Of a stretch of DNA of 64,000 nucleotides, positions 34,539-43,895 are shown piece after piece. This stretch comes from Dyella_B sp035503745. GTDB taxonomy: Bacteria; Pseudomonadota; Gammaproteobacteria; Xanthomonadales; Rhodanobacteraceae. A program made the position numbers and the translations under genes. Each line of letters begins with the position of its first letter. Position 1 is the first letter of the stretch. The notes under the pieces are model-generated. The model was not told the origin of the DNA and made no database searches. It saw nothing but the letters and a program-made list of their open reading frames with translations. The stretch covers positions 62,001-126,000 of the forward strand of contig NZ_DATJTC010000018.1 in assembly GCF_035503745.1 (NCBI RefSeq). The letters are read 5' to 3'.

Positions 34539-37421
34539 GTGATACTTAAGCGCAATGTGCTAGCGATGGCTCTGGTTGCGGGACTGTGCATGACCTTTGG
34601 CGCTCAGGCAGCCACCGGCGACACGGGCCAGACGAACCAGGACACGAGCCCGCAAACAACCGCCACCGGCAACGGCGGCGCCAGCCAGACCACGAGCAAC
34701 CCCAAGAGCCAGCAACAATTGGCCAAGAGCTTGTCTGCGGTGACCGTGACCGGCTTCAGCAGCAGCGTGGAGAAATCGATCGATTACCAGCGCTATGCCG
34801 ATACCATCCAGAACGTAGTGACCGCCGCCGACCTGACCGGTCTGCCCGATCAATCGATCGCCGATTCGCTGACCCGCCTGCCGGGCGTTTCCGCCGAGCG
34901 CATTGCGGGCCAGGCTTCGCAGATCAACTGCCGCGGCCTTTCGGGCAACTTCATCGAAACCACGCTGGACGGCCGCGAGCAGCCCTCGACCAGCGGTACC
35001 AACTACACCCAGTTCGATCAATATCCCTCCGAACTGATCAACATGGCGACGGTGTACAAAACCTCGCAGGCATCGCTGATCGAAGGCGGCGTGGGCTGCA
35101 CCATCGACATGGAGACGGCCAACCCGCTCGACAACAAGAAAGACCAGACGCTCGACGTCGACGCGCGCGGCAGCTACGACGGCCAGGCACATGACATCGT
35201 GGGCGACAACCCGGTGGGCTATCGCGTCAGCGCGGCGTGGCAGGGCAAGTTCCTGGATAACACGCTGGGCGTCGGCCTGGGCTTTGCGCAGTTGTATCAG
35301 CCGCACATTTCCGAGCAGTTCGTGGGTGAAGCGAACGGCGACTACCAGTACCTCAATCCGCCCACCAATACCGGGCCGCAAGCGTATGTGCCGCAGGGCC
35401 TGCAGCTGCAGCAGGACGGCGGCACGGAGCGTCGTACCGGCTATCTGGCCACGGTGGTGTGGCGTCCGGACGATCACTGGCAGATTACCGGCGATACCTA
35501 CTATTCCAAGTTCGACGACGACTACTACGGCTACGGCTTCCGCTCGCAGCTGTTCAGCAGCAACAACGCCACCATCACCAACCCGGTCTACGGGCCCGGC
35601 CAGACGCTGATCGGCGGCACGGTGACCAGCATTCCGGGCCTGGCGAACGCGCAGTTCTCCAACGAAACCACGGCGGACAACTACTCGACCGACACCGGTA
35701 TTTTCTCCGGCGGCCTGAACGCGAAGTGGAACAGCGGCCCCTGGCATGTGGAGATGGATGCCTCGCTTTCGCATGCCGAAAGCAACGAAATCAACGTCGA
35801 TACGACCGCCGACGTGTACAACGGCCTGGGTACGGCCAATCCCACGCTGGCGAACCAGTCCACCACCTACAAGTTCAACGGCCTGAACATCGGCCAGGTG
35901 TCGTTCGCCAACCCCAGTATCTACACCAACCCCAACGACATGGCGCTGTCGCGTTACGGCGTGTATCCGTACATCTATCACGATCGCGACAAGGCCTTCC
36001 GCGCGGCGGTGCAGTATGACCTGGAAGACAACCCGATCATCTCGGACGTGCAGGCTGGCGTCTACGTCAACAACCATGGCTATGAAGCCAACCGCACTGC
36101 CTGGGTGTACGGTTCCGAATGGGGTTCCTACCCCGTGGCCGGCCAGCCGCCGCTGCCGCTCAGCAGCAGCGACACGTCGGTGGTGTGCTGGAAGGGTTCG
36201 TTCAGCGGCTTCCCCTGCTTCCTCAAGCTCAACGCGCCGGCCATTCTGGCTTCTTACGGCATCAAGCCCAATCCCGAGCTTGACCTCAATCCCAACGGCC
36301 AGTCCTGGACGGGCGTGCAGAGCGGTACCGTGTCGGAGAAGGTGCGCGACCTGTACTTCATGGCCGACATCGACACGACGCTGTGGGGACATGAGCTGAC
36401 CGGCAACATCGGCATGCGCGTGACGCACACGATCCAGTCCAGCAGCGGCCTGGAGGAAGTGCCCACCGGTACCGGCGTGCCGATCACCGACGGTTTCGGC
36501 TATGTATCGACCAGCTACGATCCGCTCAACGAAGGCATGAGCTACACCAAGTGGCTGCCCTCGACCAACCTGATCTATCACTGGACCGATAGCGACCAGA
36601 CCCGCTTCTCGGTGTCCAAGGTGCTGTCGCGTCCGCCGATCAACTACATGCTGGCGGGCGCCGGTTCGTGGGAAAGCGACGGTTACTTCAACGTGTGGGG
36701 CGGCTACAGCCCGCTGCTGCGCCCGTTGACCGCCATGCAGTATGACCTGGATTACGAACACTACTTCGACGACTCCACCGGTCTGGTCACCGCCGGCGTG
36801 TTCGTCAAGCATGTGGACACCTTCGTCCAGCTGGTTACCTACAACAACTTCAACTTCGCCTCGGTCGGTATTCCGGTGCCGATCAACCCGGCGACCGGGC
36901 AGCCCTACCTCAATGGCTCCTATGCCACGGCCTACAACGCACAAGGCACCATGGTGCGCGGCCTGGAGCTGTCGTTCCAGAAGACGCACTTCCTGCCCGG
37001 CGTGTGGAAGAACCTGGGCGTGGGTGCGAACTACTCGCTGACGCAGAGCCCGTTCGGTGCCAGTTCTACGCTGGGCGGTCCGACCACGGTGCAGGCGCTG
37101 CCGGGTCTGTCGCGTAACGTGGCCAGCGCGTCGATCTTCTATGACGACGGCAAGTTCTCGGCCAACCTCACCGGCAATTACCGCTCGAAGTTCGTCTCCG
37201 ACTCGCAGATCGCGGTGACCAACCAGATCGTGTATTTCGCGCCGGAAACGGTCTACGACATCCAGTCGGCGTACAACATCACCAAGAACATCAGCATCCT
37301 GTTCCAGGTGTTGAACATCACCAACCAGCCGACCCGTACCTACTTCGGTCTGCCATCTGAAACCGGCACGATCCAGTACTTCGGCCGCACGTTCTACACC
37401 GGCTTCAACCTGAAGCTCTAA
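34539..37421 (+). CDS. TonB-dependent receptor for alpha-glucans/maltooligosaccharides
   Basis: Energy-coupled outer-membrane importer, 960 residues. A GTG start at 34539 is fixed by GGGGGAGGGG seven bases upstream and by the signal peptide that follows (ILKRNVLAMALVAGLCMTF, ending GAQA). A low-complexity Thr/Gln/Asn linker leads to the TonB-box/plug domain (SVEKSIDYQRYADTIQNVV, GLPDQSIADSLTRLPGVSAE, NCRGLSGNFIETTLDG), then the beta barrel, ending in YTGFNLKL. The plug features and neighbours match sugar-type receptors of xanthomonads and Caulobacter. A Cys pair (INCRGL, GVGCTIDM) in the plug is less usual. Substrate inferred from the downstream amylases. Confidence 0.93.
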   Translation: MILKRNVLAMALVAGLCMTFGAQAATGDTGQTNQDTSPQTTATGNGGASQTTSNPKSQQQLAKSLSAVTVTGFSSSVEKSIDYQRYADTIQNVVTAADLTGLPDQSIADSLTRLPGVSAERIAGQASQINCRGLSGNFIETTLDGREQPSTSGTNYTQFDQYPSELINMATVYKTSQASLIEGGVGCTIDMETANPLDNKKDQTLDVDARGSYDGQAHDIVGDNPVGYRVSAAWQGKFLDNTLGVGLGFAQLYQPHISEQFVGEANGDYQYLNPPTNTGPQAYVPQGLQLQQDGGTERRTGYLATVVWRPDDHWQITGDTYYSKFDDDYYGYGFRSQLFSSNNATITNPVYGPGQTLIGGTVTSIPGLANAQFSNETTADNYSTDTGIFSGGLNAKWNSGPWHVEMDASLSHAESNEINVDTTADVYNGLGTANPTLANQSTTYKFNGLNIGQVSFANPSIYTNPNDMALSRYGVYPYIYHDRDKAFRAAVQYDLEDNPIISDVQAGVYVNNHGYEANRTAWVYGSEWGSYPVAGQPPLPLSSSDTSVVCWKGSFSGFPCFLKLNAPAILASYGIKPNPELDLNPNGQSWTGVQSGTVSEKVRDLYFMADIDTTLWGHELTGNIGMRVTHTIQSSSGLEEVPTGTGVPITDGFGYVSTSYDPLNEGMSYTKWLPSTNLIYHWTDSDQTRFSVSKVLSRPPINYMLAGAGSWESDGYFNVWGGYSPLLRPLTAMQYDLDYEHYFDDSTGLVTAGVFVKHVDTFVQLVTYNNFNFASVGIPVPINPATGQPYLNGSYATAYNAQGTMVRGLELSFQKTHFLPGVWKNLGVGANYSLTQSPFGASSTLGGPTTVQALPGLSRNVASASIFYDDGKFSANLTGNYRSKFVSDSQIAVTNQIVYFAPETVYDIQSAYNITKNISILFQVLNITNQPTRTYFGLPSETGTIQYFGRTFYTGFNLKL

Positions 37422-37430
37422 GCCAACCGT

Positions 37431-37458
37431 GCCGGGCGTTGTAGCGGCAACGCCCGGC
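37431..37458 (+). terminator. 11-bp hairpin after the TonB receptor gene
   Basis: GCCGGGCGTTG (37431-37441), loop TAGCGG and CAACGCCCGGC (37448-37458), 9 bp past the stop codon. No T-tract follows directly; a second CCCGG/CCGGG pairing leading to TTCTTTTCTTT (about 37470-37512) lies beyond. Together they may stabilise the receptor mRNA or partly terminate before the amylase gene. Confidence 0.55.
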
Positions 37459-37579
37459 CGGCTCCCCCAGCCCGGTTCTGTTTGACGATTGTGGGGCCGG
37501 GTTCTTTTCTTTAGCTTTTCCCCTGCATGGATCGAGCCGTTCCTGGGTTTATCTTTGAGCCGGCTCCCAGGAGATGGTC

Positions 37580-39133
37580 ATGCCCCGATTGCCCACGGTG
37601 TTTCGAGCGGCCGCCATGGCGGCCGCGTTGTTGCTGGCTACACCCCTCTACGCGCAACAGCCGCAACCGGCGACGCAGCCTTCCGGCGTCTACTACGAAA
37701 TCTTCGTGCGCGCGTTCTACGACAGCAACGGCGACGGTATCGGCGATCTCAAAGGCATTACGCAGAAACTCGATTACATCAAGTCGCTGGGCGTCAGCGG
37801 CATCTGGCTGATGCCGATCAATCCTTCGCCCACCTATCACGGTTACGACATCACCGATTACGACGCCATCAATCCGCAGTACGGCACGCTGCAGGATTTC
37901 AAGACGCTGGTGGACGAAGCGCACAAGCGCGGCATCAAGGTGGTGATGGATATGGTGATCAACCACACCAGCAACCAGCATCCGTGGTTCAAGGCGGCGC
38001 AGAATCCGAAAGACCCGCATCATGACTGGTACACTTGGGCCACGCCCGGCAGCGATCTGAAAGCGATCAGCGCAACAGGTGGGCCGGCATGGCATCGGGC
38101 GCCCAACGGGCAGTACTACGTGGGCGTGTTCACCGGCGCCATGCCCGATCTCAATTACGACAACCGGGCCGTGCGCAAGGCGATGATCGACGTCGGCACG
38201 TTCTGGCTGCATGAAGGGGTCGATGGTTTCCGCCTCGATGCCGCGCAGCACATCTACGACGACTTGCGCACGGACATGGACAGCCCCGTCGCACTGAAGA
38301 AAAACCTGCAATGGTGGAGCGAATATCGCCACGCGCTGGAGGCGGTGAATCCGAACGTATGGCTGGTGGGCGAAGTGGCGCGCCAGAATCCGGACGACCT
38401 CACGCCCTACATGGGTCCCTTGAACGCGGTGTTCAATTTTCCACTCGCCACACAGCTGATCGCCAGCGTGAAGCAGGAGCGCAACCTGGGCATCGGTCGC
38501 GGCCTGGAATACACCTATGCCGCTTATCGCAAGCACGCCGACGGCCAGTTCGACGACGCACCGTTTCTCTCCAATCACGATCAGGACCGCGTGATGAGCC
38601 AGCTCGACGGCAGCGACGCGCACATGCGCATGGCCGCCGCGCTGTTGCTTACGCTACCTGGCCATCCGTTCATCTATTACGGCGAAGAGCTGGGCATGCA
38701 AGGCAGTAAGCCCGACGAGGACATTCGCGAGCCGATGCGCTGGTATCGCAACGGCAAAGGCCCGGGCCTGGCGAGCTGGAAAAGCTGGAGCACGCAGGAT
38801 GGCCCGGGTATTTCCGTCCAGGCGCAGCAGAGCGATCCCCATTCTTTGCTCAACCTTTATCGCAAGCTGATCGGTTGGCGCGAGCAGATCGGCGCGTTGC
38901 GCGACGGCACGCTGCACAACGTGGCGGTCGCCGATCCGCATCTGCTCGCCTACACGCTTGAGGACGCGCAGTCGCGCGTGCTGGTGGTGCACAACCTGTC
39001 GCGCGATACGCGCACGCTGACATGGGGCGAGGGCGTCCACGTCTCCACCGTCGCCGAGCAGACGGTGCCCGGCGTGGTGCTGGCGCATGGGCAGGTGACC
39101 TTGCCCCCGTACGCAACGGCGATCCTGCGCTAA
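37580..39133 (+). CDS. Exported GH13 alpha-amylase
   Basis: Secreted or periplasmic endo-acting alpha-amylase/cyclomaltodextrinase-type enzyme, 517 residues. The signal peptide is MPRLPTVFRAAAMAAALLLA followed by TPLYAQ. GH13 regions: DSNGDGIGD calcium-type loop (about 48-56), VINHTSNQHPWF, nucleophile Asp220 in GVDGFRLDAAQH, acid/base Glu265 in WLVGEVARQ and Asp334 in LSNHDQDRVM. The ATG at 37580 is chosen because AGGAG sits six bases before it. The ATG six bases earlier abuts that site. It follows the receptor gene on the same strand and is closed by an intrinsic terminator at 39159-39186. Confidence 0.93.
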   Translation: MPRLPTVFRAAAMAAALLLATPLYAQQPQPATQPSGVYYEIFVRAFYDSNGDGIGDLKGITQKLDYIKSLGVSGIWLMPINPSPTYHGYDITDYDAINPQYGTLQDFKTLVDEAHKRGIKVVMDMVINHTSNQHPWFKAAQNPKDPHHDWYTWATPGSDLKAISATGGPAWHRAPNGQYYVGVFTGAMPDLNYDNRAVRKAMIDVGTFWLHEGVDGFRLDAAQHIYDDLRTDMDSPVALKKNLQWWSEYRHALEAVNPNVWLVGEVARQNPDDLTPYMGPLNAVFNFPLATQLIASVKQERNLGIGRGLEYTYAAYRKHADGQFDDAPFLSNHDQDRVMSQLDGSDAHMRMAAALLLTLPGHPFIYYGEELGMQGSKPDEDIREPMRWYRNGKGPGLASWKSWSTQDGPGISVQAQQSDPHSLLNLYRKLIGWREQIGALRDGTLHNVAVADPHLLAYTLEDAQSRVLVVHNLSRDTRTLTWGEGVHVSTVAEQTVPGVVLAHGQVTLPPYATAILR

Positions 39134-39158
39134 GGCAGATCGGCACGCCCGAGCGAGC

Positions 39159-39186
39159 CGCCATTTCATGCGAAATGGCGTTATTT
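39159..39186 (+). terminator. Intrinsic terminator after exported amylase
   Basis: CGCCATTTC (39159-39167), loop ATGC, GAAATGGCG (39172-39180), then TTATTT. A nine-base perfect stem with a T-rich tail about 26 bp past the amylase stop. The GH31 gene downstream therefore probably has its own promoter within 39187-39295, where TTATAGT could serve as a -10. Confidence 0.75.
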
Positions 39187-39295
39187 GCCCACATAATCGA
39201 GCCCTGCGGTTATAGTCGGACGATATCGCGCCGTGTCCGCCTCGCACGGGCAGGCCGCGCCGGCAACGAATCCTGCGCTGAATAAGGGATGGTGG

Positions 39296-41671
39296 ATGAC
39301 GACACTGCGCTACCTGGCCATGTGCGGCCTGCTTTCGACGGCCGCACTGGCCATTCACGCCGCGCCGGCCGGAGCCGGCGACGCAGGGTTCCAGATCGAG
39401 CGCGCCGACGCGCACGGCCTGCTGCTGGTGCGTGGCAATGACCGCATCGCGCTTCGCTTCGTGGCGCCGAACGTGGTGCAGATCCACGCCATGCCGCACG
39501 GGTTGGACACGCCGCCGAGCATCGTGATGAATCCGACCGCGACGCGCGAAACCTTGTCGAACCTGCACGTCAAATCCACCGCGGACGACGTCACCGTGGG
39601 CACGGACGAGCTGACCGTCGCCTGGGACAAGCACACCGCGCGCCTGGCCATCGCCGATGCGCAAGGACATGCCCTGCTGCAAACCGATCCCGCCGCGCTG
39701 ATGGACGGCCAAATCGATTTGCAGCACGCCAAGGACGACGTGCTGTATGGCATCGGCGGCTACGATGCGTTCGAGCCCGCCAGGGGCGGGTTGATGCGCA
39801 GCGGCGTGCAGATCGCCAAGGCCGGCGAGCAGGGCTATCCCGGCGGCCCGTTCGTGTGGAGCACCAGCGGCTACGGCGTGCTGGTGGATACCGTGGGCGC
39901 CAAGTTCGACCTCGGCGAGGGCAGCATCCAGGTCAGCGGTACCAGCCGCCCTGACGTCAGCTATGACGTGATCGCCGGTACGCCGCCGCGCATTTTCGCC
40001 GCGCTGGCCGATCTCAGTGGTGCGCCGCCGCTGTTTCCCAAATGGGCGATGGGCTTTACAAACAGCCAGTGGGGCATCGACCAGCCGGAGTTTGAGAACA
40101 TCGTGCACGGCTACCGCAGCCGGCACATCCCGATCGACAACTTCACCTTCGACTTCGACTGGAAAGCCTGGGGCGAGGACAACTACGGCGAATTCCGCTG
40201 GAACGCGCAAAAATTTCCGGGCGGCCCCACCGGCGCGCTGAAGGCGGAAATGGATCAGCTGGGCATCCACATGACCGGCATCATGAAACCGCGCATCCAT
40301 GTCGACACCGTCGAAGGCCGCTACGCGCAGGCGCATGGCTTCTGGGCCGAAGGCCGCCCGCAGAACACCGACTATTTTTCGCTCAAGCCGGTGCGCGAGC
40401 TGGATTTCGACCAGGCCGTGGTGCGCCGCTGGTTCTTCAACGATACGCTCAAGCACTCCTTCGACACCGGCATCGTCGGCTGGTGGAACGATGAGGCGGA
40501 CGATACCAACAGCAATACCCAGTTTCTCAACATGCAGCGCGCACTGTACGACGGCCAGCGCGCGTTCACGCCCATCCGCGTGTGGTCGATCAATCGCGAC
40601 TTCTACCTGGGCGCGCAGCGTTACGCCTATGGCCTGTGGTCCGGCGACATCGACACCGGTTTTGACAGCATGGCCGCGCAGCGCCAGCGCATGCTGAGCG
40701 CGATCGACGTGGGCGAAATGAAGTGGGGCATGGACGGGGGCGGCTTCAAGGGCCATCCGGACGACGAAAACTACGCCCGCTGGATCGAATTCGGCGCCTT
40801 CGTGCCGATCTTCCGCGTGCACGGCACGCTGGGCGAAAAGCGCCAGCCGTGGGTCTACGGGCCGGTAGCCGAGGCCGCGGCCAGCAAGGCGATCCGCCTG
40901 CGCTATGCGCTCATCCCCTACATCTACAGCTACGAGCGGCAAGCCACGACCGCGGGTGTTGGCGTCGTGCGGCCGCTTTTCTTCGATTACCCCCATGATC
41001 CGAACGTGCGCGACGACGTCGATGCATGGATGTTCGGCGACAGCCTGCTGGTGTCGCCGGTGGTCGGCAAAGGACAGACGCAGAAAGACATCTATTTGCC
41101 GGCGGGCACCTGGATCGATTATTTCAGCGGCACCGTCCACCAGGGCGGTCAGACCATCCACTACGCGGTGGACAGCAAGAGCTGGAGCGACATTCCGCTG
41201 TTCATCCGCGAAGGCGCGATCATTCCCACCCAGCCGGTGATGGACTACGTCGGCGAACACCCGGTGACCGAACTGACCGTGGACGTGTTTCCCGCATCCA
41301 AGGCCTCGCATTTTGACTATTACGACGACGACGGCGATACCTACGCCTACGAACACGGCGCGTACTTCTCGCAGCGCATCAGCACCCAAGCGGTCGACGG
41401 CGGTGCGGTGCTGGACATCGAGGCGGCCAAGGGCAGTTTCCGGCCGGCACTGAAGTACTACCTGGTCAGCGTGCATGGCGTGAGTGCGGTAGCCGTCGGG
41501 CACGGCAGGGGCGCCCTGAAGCCGTATGCAAGCGAGCAGGCATTGGAAGCGTCCGGCGGCGAAGGCTGGACGGTTTCGCACGATCGCTATGGCAACGTGA
41601 CGATCTTGAAGATCGCGGCTGGAACGGCACACCAACTAAGCCTGCGCGCAGCACAGGCGGCACACGGATAA
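39296..41671 (+). CDS. Exported GH31 alpha-glucosidase/transglycosylase
   Basis: A 791-residue glycoside hydrolase family 31 enzyme with a signal peptide (MTTLRYLAMCGLLSTAALAI, ending HAAPAGA). It has an N-terminal beta-sandwich (about 30-230) and a catalytic barrel with FPKWAMGFTNSQWG and DNFTFDFDWKAWGED. The nucleophile Asp399 is in GIVGWWNDEADD. WGMDGGGFKG and the C-terminal beta domains follow (FIREGAIIPTQPVMDY, DYYDDDGDTYAYEHG). All key residues are present. It probably trims alpha-glucan oligosaccharides in the periplasm. ATG at 39296 is chosen because the signal peptide begins there. Confidence 0.9.
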   Translation: MTTLRYLAMCGLLSTAALAIHAAPAGAGDAGFQIERADAHGLLLVRGNDRIALRFVAPNVVQIHAMPHGLDTPPSIVMNPTATRETLSNLHVKSTADDVTVGTDELTVAWDKHTARLAIADAQGHALLQTDPAALMDGQIDLQHAKDDVLYGIGGYDAFEPARGGLMRSGVQIAKAGEQGYPGGPFVWSTSGYGVLVDTVGAKFDLGEGSIQVSGTSRPDVSYDVIAGTPPRIFAALADLSGAPPLFPKWAMGFTNSQWGIDQPEFENIVHGYRSRHIPIDNFTFDFDWKAWGEDNYGEFRWNAQKFPGGPTGALKAEMDQLGIHMTGIMKPRIHVDTVEGRYAQAHGFWAEGRPQNTDYFSLKPVRELDFDQAVVRRWFFNDTLKHSFDTGIVGWWNDEADDTNSNTQFLNMQRALYDGQRAFTPIRVWSINRDFYLGAQRYAYGLWSGDIDTGFDSMAAQRQRMLSAIDVGEMKWGMDGGGFKGHPDDENYARWIEFGAFVPIFRVHGTLGEKRQPWVYGPVAEAAASKAIRLRYALIPYIYSYERQATTAGVGVVRPLFFDYPHDPNVRDDVDAWMFGDSLLVSPVVGKGQTQKDIYLPAGTWIDYFSGTVHQGGQTIHYAVDSKSWSDIPLFIREGAIIPTQPVMDYVGEHPVTELTVDVFPASKASHFDYYDDDGDTYAYEHGAYFSQRISTQAVDGGAVLDIEAAKGSFRPALKYYLVSVHGVSAVAVGHGRGALKPYASEQALEASGGEGWTVSHDRYGNVTILKIAAGTAHQLSLRAAQAAHG

Positions 41672-41717
41672 TGCCGATGATCGATGCCTTGTCGTTGGCC
41701 TTGCGCGCGGCTCGCCT

Positions 41718-43895
41718 ATGCTGAGCCTGATGATGGCGGCCGCTCTCGCCGCCGGCGCGGCGGGCGAGGGCTGGCACGACCAGCTATCGTGGCGCGGCCA
41801 GCAGGCGCACATGAGCGCGACGGCGGATGGTTACCGGCTGTCCGGTCCGTTTGGTCAGCGCGATATCCGCACGCAGGCGATGCGGGTCGATACGGCCAGC
41901 ACGCTGTTCAATGGCTTGTTCGCGATGGCGCAGGACGATTTGGCGCAGGATTCGGTCGCGGCAATCCGCGATGGCGCGTTCGATCACGGCCAGCCCATTC
42001 CATGCGCGTGTTTGGAGGCCGGCATGAAGTGGCCGTACGTGTGGACGCGCGATCTTTCCTATTCGGTGGATTTGGGCCTGTGGAGGATCGATCCGCTGCG
42101 TGCGCGCAATAGCCTGCGCTTCAAGCTTTCCGACGTGCGCGAACCGACATGGCCGCAAGGCCTGTACGTGATGCAGGACACCGGTTCGGGCGGCAGCTGG
42201 CCGATCAGCACCGACCGCGTGGTGTGGTTCCTGGCCGCGCAGCATCTGCTCGACGACCCGGCGTTCGCGCAGGACACGTATCGGGCGATCGTCGATACGC
42301 TGGCGCAGGATCGTCTCTACACTTTCGATCCGGATCTTGGCCTTTATCGCGGCGAGACCTCGTTTCTGGACTGGCGCGAGCAGACCTATCCGGCCTGGAC
42401 CGCGGACAACGTGGTGTTTATCGCGCAGTCGTTCGCGCTGTCGACCAACGTGCTGCACTACCAGGCCCTGCAGTTGGCGGCGAGGCTGGCGCAGGCGCAT
42501 GGCGATGACGCCGGCGCGAGGGGCTACGCCGAGCAGGCCGCCGCGCTGAAAGCGGCCATCAACGCGCGCTTCTGGCGCGCCGACCGCGGCATGTACATGA
42601 GCTATATCGGTGGCGATGGCACGCCGTACGACACCTACGACCTGCTCGGCACGGCGCTGGCGATCACCAGCGGCGTCGCCGAGGGCGATCGCGCGCGGCA
42701 GGCGCTGGCGCATTATCCGACCTGGCCGGCGGGCAGCCCCGTGATCTGGCCCGAGCGCAGGGACCAGCCCATCTATCACAACCGCGCGATCTGGCCCTTC
42801 GTCAGCGCCTACGCCTTGCGCGCCGCGCGGGCGGTGGACGATCCGGCGCGCATCGCGCACGAGCTTCGCTCGATCATGCGCGGCGCCGCGTTGTCCGGCT
42901 CGAACATGGAGAACTACGAGCTGGCGACCGAGGCCACGCACGTGGATGAAGGCAAGCTCAGCGGCCCGGTGGTCGATTCGCCGCGCCAGTTGTGGTCGGT
43001 GGCGGCGTATCTGGATGCAGTCAGCGAAGGTGTGTTCGGCCTGACCCCAAGCGGCAAGGTGGAACCGAAGCTGCCGGTCGCGCTGGTGCCGATGCTGTTC
43101 GGTCACCGCGACAGCATCGCGCTGCGCATGCCCGGGCGCAGCATCGTATTGCGACTTCCGCGCAGCTTGCGCGGGAATCTGCTGGTCGCCGCCGGAACCC
43201 GCCAGCAAGGCAACCAAACCATCGTCACGCTCAAGGCGATCGATGCAGTCTCGGCACCCTTGCGCACCGGCGCGCCGCTTTATGCGCCGGCACCGCCGGC
43301 CGCGCCCGTCATCACGGCCGACGGCAACGGCTGGCGCGTGACGGTGGATGGCAAGGTGGTGCTGTACGCGGACGGTCAGCGCGTCGGACGCATCGACGGC
43401 GGCACCTACATTTCGCAGGGCGCCATGCCGCCGTGCGTCAGCGCCACGCGCGAAGGCGGGCAGGGCATCGAATCGCTGCACAGCCCGACCGTCTGCGCGG
43501 GCGAGGTAACGCATCTGTCCGACGCGTGGCCGCGCGACTGGACCGCGCCCGCCGCGGGTCGCTACCGCGTGGCGCTTGCTTACGAAAACAATCATGGCCC
43601 GATCAATACCGGCGTGACCGCCGCGGTGAGGATGCTGGTCATGCATTGCAACGAGGGCATCGCGCAGCGTGTCCCGATCGTGATGCCGCATAGCGTGGGC
43701 GAGCAGCGCTCGACGTACGGCATCGTCACCGTGAAGGCCGGCGCGAGCTGCCATTTTGCGCTGGAACAAGGCTTCAACATGAGCGACCTTAGCCACTTTG
43801 CGCATTACACCGGCGGCAAGGGCGGCAGCGAAGGGCCGCTGAACGATGCGCGCATCGGCGATCTGCTGATTGCGCCGGCGGCGGACACGCCATGA
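41718..43895 (+). CDS. Exported six-hairpin glycosidase-like enzyme
   Basis: A 725-residue protein with a short signal peptide (MLSLMMAAALAAGAAGEG) and an (alpha/alpha)6 barrel. Conserved features are MKWPYVWTRDLSYSVDLGL, WPQGLYVMQDTGSGGSW and SFLDWREQTYPAW. YHNRAIWPFVSAYALRAA and SNMENYELATEATHVDEGK complete the set. The fold and position suggest a GH15/GH63/MGH1-like glucosidase, but I cannot assign a CAZy family. A C-terminal beta domain (about 500-725) has Cys residues that could form disulfides. It starts 46 bp after the GH31 stop with no strong ribosome site. Its stop overlaps the permease start (ATGA), so both are coupled. Confidence 0.8.
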   Translation: MLSLMMAAALAAGAAGEGWHDQLSWRGQQAHMSATADGYRLSGPFGQRDIRTQAMRVDTASTLFNGLFAMAQDDLAQDSVAAIRDGAFDHGQPIPCACLEAGMKWPYVWTRDLSYSVDLGLWRIDPLRARNSLRFKLSDVREPTWPQGLYVMQDTGSGGSWPISTDRVVWFLAAQHLLDDPAFAQDTYRAIVDTLAQDRLYTFDPDLGLYRGETSFLDWREQTYPAWTADNVVFIAQSFALSTNVLHYQALQLAARLAQAHGDDAGARGYAEQAAALKAAINARFWRADRGMYMSYIGGDGTPYDTYDLLGTALAITSGVAEGDRARQALAHYPTWPAGSPVIWPERRDQPIYHNRAIWPFVSAYALRAARAVDDPARIAHELRSIMRGAALSGSNMENYELATEATHVDEGKLSGPVVDSPRQLWSVAAYLDAVSEGVFGLTPSGKVEPKLPVALVPMLFGHRDSIALRMPGRSIVLRLPRSLRGNLLVAAGTRQQGNQTIVTLKAIDAVSAPLRTGAPLYAPAPPAAPVITADGNGWRVTVDGKVVLYADGQRVGRIDGGTYISQGAMPPCVSATREGGQGIESLHSPTVCAGEVTHLSDAWPRDWTAPAAGRYRVALAYENNHGPINTGVTAAVRMLVMHCNEGIAQRVPIVMPHSVGEQRSTYGIVTVKAGASCHFALEQGFNMSDLSHFAHYTGGKGGSEGPLNDARIGDLLIAPAADTP

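Noticed and set aside
34560..36989. 809-residue minus-strand open frame within the TonB-dependent receptor
   Set aside because: Composition is Val/Arg/Gly-rich without motifs, while the plus strand encodes a complete receptor with signal peptide and ribosome site.
38654..41635. 993-residue minus-strand open frame over the amylase and GH31 genes
   Set aside because: Shadow frame; both plus-strand genes carry intact catalytic motifs and proper starts.
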